Origin: Camarhynchus parvulus
Taxonomy: Eukaryota; Chordata; Aves; Passeriformes; Thraupidae
Direction: 5' to 3'
Assembly: GCF_901933205.1 (NCBI RefSeq)
Contig: NC_044577.1
Span: forward strand, 5,467,321-5,531,320
DNA length: 64,000 nucleotides
Shown here: one piece after another, positions 23,401 through 35,400 of the stretch
Layout: every line of letters begins with the position of its first letter
Numbering within the stretch: the first letter of the stretch is position 1
Position numbers and translations under genes: made by a program
The notes under the pieces: generated by a model
Told to the model about the DNA's origin: nothing
Seen by the model: only the letters and a program-made list of their open reading frames with translations
The model's database searches: none

Positions 23401-26400
23401 GAGGGGTGGAATAAGATAAATCTTTAAGGTCCTTCCAATCCAAAACCATCCTGTGGTTCCTACGAGAGAGGAGGCGTGCATGGTACCCACAGTGAATGTG
23501 CAGGGAATTCATGGGCTTATCTCACTGCTTGGACATAGTGTGAGGGTGGCTGTCACCCCTGTGATAAAGCTCTGATTGTTCACCTGCAATTGGTGTCAGA
23601 GGCAGGGTGTAGTCACTCTGTACCATTCCAGCCACATCAAGTCATGACAGCTTTGTTTTGTATTTCTGTCACTGGGGAACAGCAGAGGAATGTTTTAGAC
23701 TTTTTTCCCCCTAAAGTAGTATAGCATTAGGAAAACAGTACAATAAATCTGTTGCATTACTTATATTTGGGTAACTTCCTCTGATATATGCCCTTGCCCC
23801 ATCATTGGAAATGTTCCAAGTCAGGTTGGATGGGGCATCCTGGTCTAGTTGAAACTGTCCCTGCCCATCCACAAGGATGGAAGAGGACAAGCTTTAAAGT
23901 CCCTTCCAACCCAAACCATTTCATGATATTAAAGATTCCTACATTTTCCCTGCATAGTTTAGATTTGTATTATTTTTATGGTGAAAAGTGTCCCTGTTAA
24001 AAAAATTCTAATTGATGGGCACTTCTAGTTCTTAATCTAAAATTTTAATTATAGTTTAAATCTTTTATTGAAATTAAATATTTTTTCCAGAACAATATTT
24101 TAATTTATATTTCATCATATTCCTTTTTGGAATTTTTCCAAATTCCTTTGTTCTTTTTGACAAAGATTGAAAGATTTTTGTTGTTTGTTTTCAAAATCAT
24201 AAATGGACAAAAAAACAGCAGTGGTGTTCTTTAACAAGCATTGGAAGGATGGGAGAGTTGCAACATCATAATTTTTTTAAATGAGTCTGCATGTTTGCAG
24301 CTTTTGTGCTCTTGCAAAGTAGATGAGAAGTGGCAAATTTTTCAGCTGATGATACTTTAGTTATTTTCACTGATATGTATGCTATATATGTTTTAATTAA
24401 AAGAGCTCTGCTGTTTTCTCAAGTCACCGTTAGCCTGATTTAAAGTTTAATAAAGATATTAAGTTGGAACTATTCTTGTGAACTGCATATGCCAAATGAA
24501 AAATAGAGGAGGAAGGTTATATAATGGCTTTGTTCCTTTAGTCTTGTCTCAAGTAATCATCATCTCTACTGAGCAAAGACATTTTTATTTTAGTTTAAAT
24601 ACCCCTAACTTAAATGAGTAGGGCCTTTCAGAAGCTAGGACAGGCAGCTGGGGAAAGGTAATTCTACAAAAATGACATTTTGGCTTCTTTTATAATATTT
24701 TCAGTAAAATTCATGAAATAAATCCCCAGGTTTCATGCCAGGGGCTTTTCCCAACCATGTTCTTTTATCCTATTGTCATTGCAAATATATAAAAAAAAGC
24801 CAGTTGTTGGGCTGGAACACATTTGACTCTTTTGTTGATTTTGTGTGATGCAGAACAGAATCCATCTCTCGCTTCCATAGCTAGCTGTCACCTCTCCTTG
24901 GGGCTAATGGCAATAATTTTGTTTGTGCCACTGAAGGAAGCAAATAGAACCCCTTGACACAGAACCAAGAGGGTATGACGGGTAAGGAGGCCCAAATTTT
25001 CTTTTTTTTTACGTTGCCCTGACAAGTTTTGTCCACTGATATTTGAAAGAATGCCTTGCTCTGTAGTGTCCAGCAATCAGTCCTCCAGAATGCCTCAGAC
25101 CCAGGAATTTCCACTGAGCTTTCCCAGAGGTTCACAAGTCACAGCCTGGGAAAGATGTGGATGAATTTGGGGTGTGGGATTGCAGTTGTATCAAACCACT
25201 TGTGTCTGAAGTGCCTCATCTCTGTGGATTATCTGGATAATCCAAGTTGCTGTTTCCAGCCTTTGAGTGGTGGCTTTGTGGCACTTAGGTGAAGTACCTG
25301 AGGGCAGGTGGTGAGAAATGACTACCCAAGGTGTACCATTATGGAACCTCTCAGCTAAGCTCACGTATGTTACAATCTGGTTTGAACCAAGAAGAACAAA
25401 GAAAAATAAGTCTCCGGGTATAAAAGGGACAGAACTTTGAATGTTCAAAAAATACCCAAAAAACGTGATTAAAATGAAAAGAGGTTAGATCTTGGTGCCA
25501 AAAAATTGATATATTTTATTTAGTAGTAAAAGAGGCAATGAGAAAGAAAGAGGAAAGAAAGAAATAGAGAAAGAAGTGTGTATGGGGGGTAGGAGGACAG
25601 GGGGAGAGTGACCGGGGTTAGGTAGGAGTGTCACCCTTCTGAGGGTCCCAGTGATGCCTCGTTGCTCCCTTCCATCTGGTCTTGGTCGTGAGGGTCCCCT
25701 GCAGCCCTGAAAAGTGTAGGATGCAGTGGGTGACTAAGTTTTGGGCAGGTGGGAATGCCCACGTGCCTCCTTGCAGAGGGCCAGTCGGACACTGTGCCTT
25801 GCAGGACTCTGGATGTGTTGCAGCATGTGTAGGGTCTGGGGACCCTTTTGGGGGACCTTTGATGGACCATAACACCTCCTCAGCTGTCCTGCAGCTTCTC
25901 CTGGGGTGAAGGGCTCCACAGCTGAGCTCTGCACAGCAGAGGATGGCATTACTGCCTCTGAGCAGAGGCTTTTTCAGCACACAGCCAAAACCTCTCCTCC
26001 CTGCACCCTTTGGTGCAGGGTCTGTGCCAGCCTGGCAGCTGATAGCCTCAGGGCTGTGCTCTCCACCCACAAGGTGCTAAGCTTGATCCCTCTCTGGATG
26101 TATTCTTCATCCCCCAACCCAGACCTGAGTCACTATCTTATCAACATGCACTCCAGGACCCCATTCAGGGCTTTGGTGGTTTTCTCTGCAGCTTTTATAC
26201 AGTTTTGCTGTAATAGGCAAAGGTCCTTCGTGAAGATGTTGAAATCATAAACTATAACATTTCAGTCTCCAACAACATACAGGCAGCAAATCCAGGCAAT
26301 GCCAAAAAAGCTGGGACAAGTCAGAGCTGTGTGGTTGCCTGCCTCTGTGCAGCTACAAGGGGGAAACTTTGATGTCTGTAGCTGCAAATCTGAAATGGTG

Positions 26401-29400
26401 TTGTGAGAAGAGCTGCTGTCAAAGGCCAGAGACTTCCTGCACTTGTGGTTTATAGTGTGGGCTGCTGACCCAGCCCCGTGATTTAAAAGATGTTCTCACT
26501 CCTTGTGAAGATACTGCTGCCTGTTTACAACTGTGGCTCTTGAAGAGGAGTGGTCACAGAGAATTAATGTCTTTAGGAGACAAAGAGAAGTCAGGTTTAA
26601 AATTCTGCATACCAGAAGCAGAAGTGGTTTCTGGGATAGTGCTACATCTCCACAGTGACACCTTCTTTCACTTGCCATCAGTTGCAAGTAAAAACTTGTG
26701 ATAAATGAAGTGCCAACAAAATAATTTTAATTTCCTCATGGTAGTTTTTGTTTATAAATAATATTGATATGAGAAGTTCTTTGAACTGTAAACACTTGTC
26801 AGGTGTTGCCTTGTTTGAGTAGTGGCAGGAGACTCTTACTTTCCTGAGACGAATTTTGGCACCAGTTCCACTGGACACCATTGTGGGTCACACATAGTGA
26901 CTCCCCTGCCCTATCCTGCTCTCTGCACGAAAATTATTAACGAAGATGTTTGATATTAACATCAAATTGTATGACTTACCTCCTGTTAGGCCTCCCTCAA
27001 TTGTGCATTTTCTCTAAAATAATGTGAATAACAGAATTTCTGTACATTTTGCATTTGGAAAGTTCAGAGGAGAGTTTTTACCTGGCACATTTATTTTTAA
27101 CTGGTTTTATTTTTGGCAAGAGGTGCTGCCAGCACGCTGTGAAAGGGTTGCTGAGAGTTAAATTTTGCTTACCTTCTCATGTGTCAAGAGCTGTGAAATC
27201 AGCTGCATTTCATGAAGAAATCCGCAGACCTTTTAGGAACCCACTGTAGATACCCCTGAGCAGATGGTGGTCCAACATAGCAAGGAGGAGAGGACTCCTC
27301 TTAATTTGGTGTCAGTCTCTGCTTTCTCCATCCTCTTTTTTTAGTGCAGTGTGCTTAAGAACAGCAGAAAGGTTGAGGAAGTGCATCCATCCTCCAGACT
27401 GTTATGAACAAGATACAGAGCAGTACATACAGAATAAGAAAACCAGTGAGTGTGGCAAATTTATAAAATTCAGATTTTTCCCACTGAGGTGCTCATCTAT
27501 AAGGCATCAGGTGAGCACAGTACACAGAGTGTCCTCTGTGTAAATGGACAGGAGTTGAACACAGCCCATGTGCATTGATCTGCAAAGGTCCAGGCTGGGG
27601 ATGAGCCTGTAAAGGTGCTGGGATGTACTGGTTTGAAGGAGCATTTCCCAGCACTGTCCTTCTACTCCAGCAGTGAAGGAATCACAGTTAACTGTACCCC
27701 CAGCTCAGATCAGGACACCTCTGTTTAAATGTTAGCAGTTTGAATGTAAATCTTGTGGCTATTTATACCAATCTAAGAACTTGGCACTTTAAATGTCTTT
27801 AAGGTAAAGTTTTTGAAGATTGTCAGAGAAAATTCTTGTAGTAACTTAAAACCAGAACACTCAGAATATGTTAAATACTGTCATAAGACAGTTTTTTTTG
27901 CTTACCTTAGACAAGCATTGCAGGTGTTTCCAGTGAGAAGGTTTACATTGGGAGAGTTTCCCTGCCTGTTGTCCTGGGTGTTCTTTCCCATCTGTAACTC
28001 TCTGTTTTACATGCCTTACTTTAGGCATTTCAGTATCTGCAGCGTTCCTGTGTTCTGCTCATGCTCATTCTTTAGCACCCAGGTTTGGGTTTGTAAGCTA
28101 GACTTAGGTCACTTCACTTACTTAACTATTTTCTGATGCTATTTTTAATGTGAAGAAAAAAAAGTTCCATTGTTTAAATGCTCCCCTGGAAAGACAACGC
28201 TGACTTGAAGTTTTCTGCAGTGCATTTTGCTTTTTCTGCTCTGCACTGCATGGTTTGTAGTGAAATACAGCATTTGGCCCCTTAATTTCAAAAGAAATGT
28301 TGCTTTTAGTAAAGGTTAATGCTATTTTGGCAGCAGTTGTTGGTGTGAGTTCTGACAGTCTGTGTTTGTAAGCTGGAGGATGAGGCAGTTTTACCACTTC
28401 TGGAGGTGATGCCTGTGGCCTTTTGAAAACTGATGTGTGGTGGTGGTTCCTTCTCAGTTTATATTCATAAAAGTTGTTGGAGTGTACATGCTGATGGAAG
28501 TGAGATATTACTGTTTGACAGAAGTACAGGATAAAAAAGGAACAAGGAGAAAGTCTCCATGCAGTCCTTGCTTTCACTCTGCTGTGATCTGCAGAACACA
28601 ACCATAAATCTGCCAGGGAGAGGCTGAGGGATCTGAGGAGCTCAGCCTGAAGGAAAGGAGGCTCAGGGGTGACCTCCTTGCTCTCCACAGCTCCCTGGTG
28701 GGAGGGCAGAGTTAGCTGAGGGTTGGTCTCAAGGGACAGGACCAGAGGAAATGGCCTCAAGCTGTGCCAGGTGAGGTTCAGGTTGGATATTGGGGAAAAG
28801 TTTGGCCAGGCACTGGAACAGGCCGCCTAGGGAAGTGGTGGAGTGTCCCTGGAAGTGTCCAAAAGGTGTGTGGGTGTGGCACCTGGGAACAGTGCTGAAC
28901 AGGATGGTGCTGGACAGGGTTAGTGGTTGGACTTGATGATTTTGGAGGGCTTTTCCAGCCCTAGTGATTATGTGATTCTTTTGGGTTTCATGTTTGTCTC
29001 TGCACTATAACCAGTTCCTGATACAAGAATACATTTCTGTAGAGAAGTAGATGTTTTTCTATTATAACTATGAAATTTAAAGCTAGTTTTCTAAACCTAA
29101 CCACCACCCAACCCTGCCTACTGAATGTGAAGAGTTTTGGTTGTGTGAGTGGTTTCTGCAGTGCCTGCACAGCCCACTGCTCTGAGCCCAGCACGAGTGT
29201 GTGCTGGGGGGCCAGAGGGGACTCAGCACAGCCCAGAAAAGCAGTTCATACAGTTCATATAGAACATCAGTTCATACAGTCCTCTCTGCAGAGCCTTGCT
29301 CAGCTCTCCTCACTCCTCATCCTCCTCTTATCAGAACTTCATAAGGGAAATGTCAGCTTTCATTTCTGCACCACAGAAGGTCACCAGCTGTGGGAGGAAG

Positions 29401-32400
29401 CAGCAAAACACGAGCTCTGGAAACACTGAAGTCAGAAGTAAGGAAAAGGGTCTGGCTGAGGGTTTATTTAGGGAGTAAGGGCTTGCCAGAGGAGTGCTTT
29501 GGCCTATTTTAAAATGTCTATCATCACTTGAGCACTGATCTTGTAATGTAAAATGGGGTGTGCCTTGTCTTTGCAATGCTCAGTCTTGAATTCTCTTTCC
29601 AGATGTTTCTTCCATAGTATTACCTGTGTCTGTAGCAGTCAGAAAGGCATATTGGTCCTGGGAAGCCACAATTTTCACTTGATATATCTTCACTCTGACT
29701 CTTGGTTGCTGATTGTGTTCTCAGTCTTATAAAAAATATGCCTTTACTCCATGTAAAATACACCTCATATATTAGCACAGTATTTTTATTCACTAATTAA
29801 GGCCAGGTTTTTTAATGATGGGTGGGTAAATTAATGCACATTGCCTCCATTTTCATCATCACTAAAGATATGCAAAGAAATAGTTTCTTTGGATTATAAT
29901 CTTTGTTCTACCATTTTGATATTAAAAAAAGGAAGCATGTTGCAAGTCCTGAAGTGTAGTTCAGTTATTGCAGTAGTGGAACAGTTCTGATGTGGAGTTC
30001 CTAGCCTAAAAAGATGCTGATGTGTATCCTGCCCAGCACAAGCTGCAGGAAACACTGTCAGCAGCATCTGAATTCCCTGGTTTCCTTGGAGAACCTTGCA
30101 ACCTGCTGTAGCATGGGCTTTTTAACAAGGACAACCATTCTGTGCTCCTCTCTTTTATCCAAGCACCAAAGGAAACTTTTCCTGCTGCTTGTGTCTGGCT
30201 TTGCAGTTGGACTCCAGCTCCAGGTTGGACAGGGCTTGAAGCAACCCGGGGTAGTGGAAGGTGTCCCTGCCCGTGGCAGGGTTTAAAACTAGATCATGTT
30301 TAAGGTCCCTTCCAAGCCAAACCATTCTGAGATTCCAAGACTGAAATATGGTATTTTCACAGTGCCTCAGTATTTCTCAGAGCAAGGCAGTGAAAATACT
30401 CTGCAGGAGATGTTGAGGTTTTCCAGAGTATTTTGTGTGACAGTTACAGAGACATTGAGAGCAGAAACTTTATCAAATGAGCACAATTAAAAAAAAAAAT
30501 CACAATCAGGATTTTGCTCCTAGGCATTCTGTATCCCTGCCACCAGACCTGATCCAGTGTAAATCACAGTGCTCAAACAGGGATTTATGTTTGGAATCTC
30601 TGAAGCAGCTAAAGGGAGCAAGGACTGTATGCATTCTTTGTGTGTTTTCAGTTTTCATAGTCAGTTTTGTCCCTGCTCAAAGGCCAGTGCTCATGCCCTT
30701 TCTGTCAGCAGGGTGTGGCCAGTTGGGCCAGGGTTGAAGGACAGGCCTTTCCTTGTGGTAGTGAGGTGTGGAGGTCTTGCAGAGAATCCTTCTTGTGCTC
30801 TGGGAAGGATGCTCTTCTCCCTGCCAGGTGTCTTCTGCAGGTATGAGCTGCTGTTTCTGGTGGAGAACCTCACAGTTTGGCTTTCTCCCATTGAGTGATC
30901 CTGTCCATCTCTGGCAATAGAGTGCTGGATAATGCATCACCAGGCATGTTAGCAGGGCTACAAGTTACAGAGTGCTCCTGTTTTAGTCATTTTACTCAGG
31001 ATAACACTGAGTATTCCCTAAGCTGATCTCTGAAATTGTGGCAGGTGTTACAGCTTGTGCTACCATAGTCATGTGCTAGTCAGGAGGAAGGGTTGAAAGT
31101 CTGGTCCATTGTGATTAACTGCTGTTATGTCTGGCAGATGTTACTTGTTTCATTAAAAAGAAAGTGTTTTTTTGTTTTTTGTTTTGTTTTGTTTTTCCCT
31201 CCCTCTTAGGTGGAACGTATTGGGTATTCAAGGAGCCTTACTTAGCCTCTTTGTGGAGCCAATTTACTTCTCTAGCATCATCTTGGGGAGTTTATATCAT
31301 GGGGATCATCTATCCAGAGCCGTTTACCAGAGGATAGCAGAGATAGAAGATCTACCACCTCTTTATACACTCAACAGACCTTTACTTAGTGGCAAGTATC
31401 TAATGGAGAAGGCCGTGCCGGTAACTAAGTCTGTTCCAGTAGCATTGTAATTTTGTAGTTCTCAAAACCTTGCAAACTGTGTGCTGTGAGTGAACTGCTT
31501 GCTGCTTGCAATAGAGAAGCTGTGGTCCAAACATAATACAGACACCCAGTCAGAAATACCATAGCAAGGACCTTTAAAAGTTGGAAAGAGCTGGGGGATG
31601 AAACTTGGGGTGAGTTTTCACACCGTGCCTGTCTGGAGCATGCCCAGGGAGATGTGAAGAGAGTTGAAGGCTTAGGGAAATCTCCTCCCACCTGTGGAAT
31701 AGTGTGTTAGCACTCACTGTCACTTCTCTTGCACTGCACATTTTTGTTGAGTGGTCCCTTCACCTCTCAGTGTGCCAACTTGATTCACAATCTTTAGGTC
31801 AATAATCAACTCAGAATGGACAGAGATAACACCTCACCTGTCTTAAATTCTAAAATGGCTTGTTGCAGTAATGCTCTGAAAGCTTTAAAAGTGAAATCTC
31901 ATCCTCCCTCTCACTCACTGTGTTTATTGCTTTGTTCTGTAGAGATTAGCTTTTGGCATGTCTTTATTTTCCAGGGAAGAAAAAGCAGCTCATAATTTTA
32001 AAGCATGTTTAAAGTTTGACATGAATTTTTAAAAAAGATTTAGGGAGGGAGTGGGGAAAAGAGCATTGTGAACAATGAGTAGTTCTTTAGGTAAGAAAGG
32101 TTATAAGGACTCCCTGAACTAGGATGTATAAAAATGTTAAGTAATGTATTTGTCCTTATATTAGCAACACTCTGTACCAAATATCTAATAATTTTATAGG
32201 CATAATAGCTGATCTGTAGACTGTTTCTGCCTGATTTTGGGGAATTTTATCAGTCCTTCAAGACAGCAGGATTGTGGCAGGGTGAGAAGCATTTTTGTTA
32301 TCCTTTTCACAGCATGTAACAGTACCTTGTCTTCTTGAAAATCATCTTTCTGCAATGGTGCTATCATCTATTTCCCATGAAAGAGAACCATCTGTTTAAA

Positions 32401-35400
32401 CAGTTGAGCCAGGACTTGCTGTGCAGCAGAGAGAGTCTGGAAATGTTCTCAGCTGTGGAGTTTTCACAAAAATACACATCTCAAAAATGTACAGAAAGCT
32501 GCTTTAGGAGCTTGGGCTGAGAACTGTGTTGATGTATTTTCTGTTACTGGTTCAGTCTTGAGGTCTGATTTTCTGACCTCTGCTGTTAGATGCAGCTGGG
32601 ACATTTGTGTAGCTGCCCATGTGCTCTTGGATTCACATTTTTTTCAGTGTACTCTTACCTAGGAGAAGCATGGCAGAAATACCTGTCTCCAGTTCTGTGT
32701 TCTTTCTTGTATCTCACACACACACACGCCCCTCTGAGATTTATTTCCACCAGGGGGATGAACTAGAACAGAAACACCTGTGTTGCTCCACTGTCCTGCC
32801 TGTTTAGCTGAGAGAGCACTGTAAAAACAGGTTTTCTTCCTCTAATAAAGCAAATTTAATGTCTGCTGGGGCACCTGCATTAAGTCAAAATTATTTTGAG
32901 ATACTGTTTGTACTGCTAAAAATTGTCTTTCATCATCTTTCTTTGTTTATAAGACTTTTTACTTAGCCCTTTTGGCAGCAGATTGAATCATAGAATCATT
33001 AAGGTTGTAGAAGACCCCCAAGATCATCTAATCCAGCCATGAGCCCAGCACTGCCCTGTCCACCACTAACACATCCCCATATATTCAATTCCAGTGGGGA
33101 GCAGGCATACCAGAGCAGGTGTTTTTCAGCTGAGGGATGCAGGAAATCTGTCTGTTCATAGAAAACTCCCCCCTACGCTGACTCTTGGAAGCCTTGGTTG
33201 CAGGATCCAGCTTTTGAGGGCAGTTGAGCTCTCCCTGAGAGGTGGCTTGAAGAGAAGACAAGTTTGAATCTTGTAAATTTGTAGAATAATCTGAAAAAAA
33301 AAAAGATTTCTCAGTCAGAGTGAGGGTGCTTGGATAAATCAGCCAATATCAAGTTGCCCATCTGCAGAGTGACCTGCACAAACTCTTTTTGAGGGGGGAG
33401 CCACTGTGGGAGGTGGGCATGCAGGAGTTCACCTGGGCTGAAGTCTGAGTCAGGTACTGAGATCTTTGTGTTTAGAAATCCTTAACACATCTTTCGGTTG
33501 TTCATTCCTGGTTCCATTTTTTTAAATGCTTTCAACTTTTTGCCATCCACAGCCTCCGTGGGTAAGGAGAACTGTGGAATGTGCCAAGGTTTGTGCAGAG
33601 GAACTTCCTTTCTGCTAATTTCCTCAACTGGGTGTTCCTGAGTGCTCTGTGAGATCCAGGCCATAAGCAGTGGTCACGACACTCACTTTTCTGTACCTCT
33701 CAGGTATTCCTCCCTACATAAATCCTGGTTTTTGCAAGCTGAAGTGTCTTAGTTTACTTTGTTGTTTCTTGCACAGAGACCCTTTCACATTTTTGTGATA
33801 ATTTTTGTGCTAGTGAGACCAGGGCAATACCTGATATTCAGGGTAAAGCAGCAATACTTGTCCATGTAGTGGCATATATTCTGATCACTTCCCTGATCCT
33901 TCACTGATAATTCCTGACCTTCACTTTGGTTACTGTTGGTGACTGACCTGACCTTTTGGTAGAACTGAATGTTAGAAACTAAAATCTCATTCCTGAATGC
34001 TAATAGAGAGCTCCAAGTCCAGCACTCCTTGTGCAAGGTTGCTTTGGTTTTTTTCCAAATATGTGTAGCTTTACATTCATCTGTAAGGAATTTCATCTGC
34101 CTTTTTATTGCCTAGACACGCAGTATGGGAGGTTTTTTCTACCACTTTTTGCTCTTGCTCCTGTTATTGCTGTTTAAAAATAATTTAGTATCATCAATGA
34201 TCCTACCTTTGTTTTCTTCCCCTCCACATCCCAGGTCTGCCCTGAGCTGGAGGCTCTCCAGCTGTGTTCACTCTTCCCAAAGAGATCATCTTTATCCAAA
34301 TGTTAGTGAATTTGTTTTTAAGGTAGACAAAAATAAATCCAGCAGAACTTCTGGTGGTTTTTTTTTTTATTTGCCTGTTCCCTTGGTACCTTATCCTCCT
34401 GTTCACATTGGTGTTTTTCAGCTGTCTGTGTCCTTTTTCATGAAGCTTGTTTTAGCTCTCTCCTCAAAGCACTGTCAAACTTTATTATTTATATAAGCAG
34501 TGGCACAAAGAGCTGTGACCTTTGCTTTTGTTTATTATATCCCTTTGTGATAATAGTCAACAATAAGTTCTGAGCAACGTTCTCTAAATAGATTTAGTTC
34601 TATTAGTTTTCAAAGAAGAGTAAAATATTTGGCTTTCTAGCCTAAATTTCTTTTCTGTTTCCAATCTCAGCATATTGTGCTATATTCATGTCTAGATTTT
34701 GAGGGGGAAGATAGGACCCACGTAAAGTTTTATCAAATGCTTTAATTTTGGGATGACCTTTATTCCCTGCCCCTGCTACTTCTGATCCACCATCAGGGAC
34801 TCCTTTGACATCTCTCCACGTTCTTGCTTACAATTAAGCAGCTGAATGGGTTGTTGTTAATTAAATCTATTTGATATTCTAAATCTGGGTTGGTTTTGGT
34901 GGTTTTAAAAAAAAATTAATTCATCAAAAACCAAGGAGTAGAATCATATAATTGCAGTAGAGATGTAGTGCATGCTGGATGTTCAGCTTTGTCATCTTTA
35001 TTTGATTTGCTTGTGGGACTGGTTGTGATATCACAAGTGTTTTGGAGTACTTGATGACCTCTGTCTGATCCCTGTACTTGTTTAATAGTGTGTGGAATGA
35101 AAGAAAAGGTAGTAGCATAGATGTCATTAAAGGAAAAAAAGACAAAAAATTGCCATGTGGCATCAATTTCTTAGCACTTTTGCCTCAGTACTTTTGGTAA
35201 AACCAACTTTTGTGCCAATTCTCATTATTTTTCAGCTTATATTTTAAGAAAATGGGGAATCGTAGGTTATTTTCTGTTATTATTCAGTTAATTATTTCTT
35301 ATCAGTCATAGTGACAAGATTGATCCAAACCTATGCTAAAAATACAAAAGCTTCAGTGATTTATATTTCAAAGGGTTTCTTTGTTTATTAAATGAGGAAT

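Larger units (their letters stand above)
23152..31209 (+). other. ADARB1: ADARB1 intron, longest in the window
   Basis: 8.06 kb, donor gtgaga, acceptor with a very long T/C tract (about 31166-31208, ending ccctccctcttag). It holds four plus-strand CR1 fragments and an unclassified LTR-like block at 25.4-26.3 kb. No alternative exon was recognised; the Alu-derived cassette exon of human ADARB1 has no counterpart seen here. Confidence 0.9.

Noticed and set aside
25618..26070. 150-codon minus-strand frame in the long intron
   Set aside because: No recognisable domain, composition explained by the GC-rich block, and overlapping frames exist on the other strand. Kept only as a compositional island.
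28122..28760. 212-codon minus-strand frame
   Set aside because: It lies partly in a CR1 tail and otherwise in unique intron sequence; no domain and no splice context.
23152..31209. Counterpart of the human Alu-derived cassette exon in the deaminase domain
   Set aside because: Alu elements are limited to primates, and no in-frame segment with splice sites was found in the matching introns.
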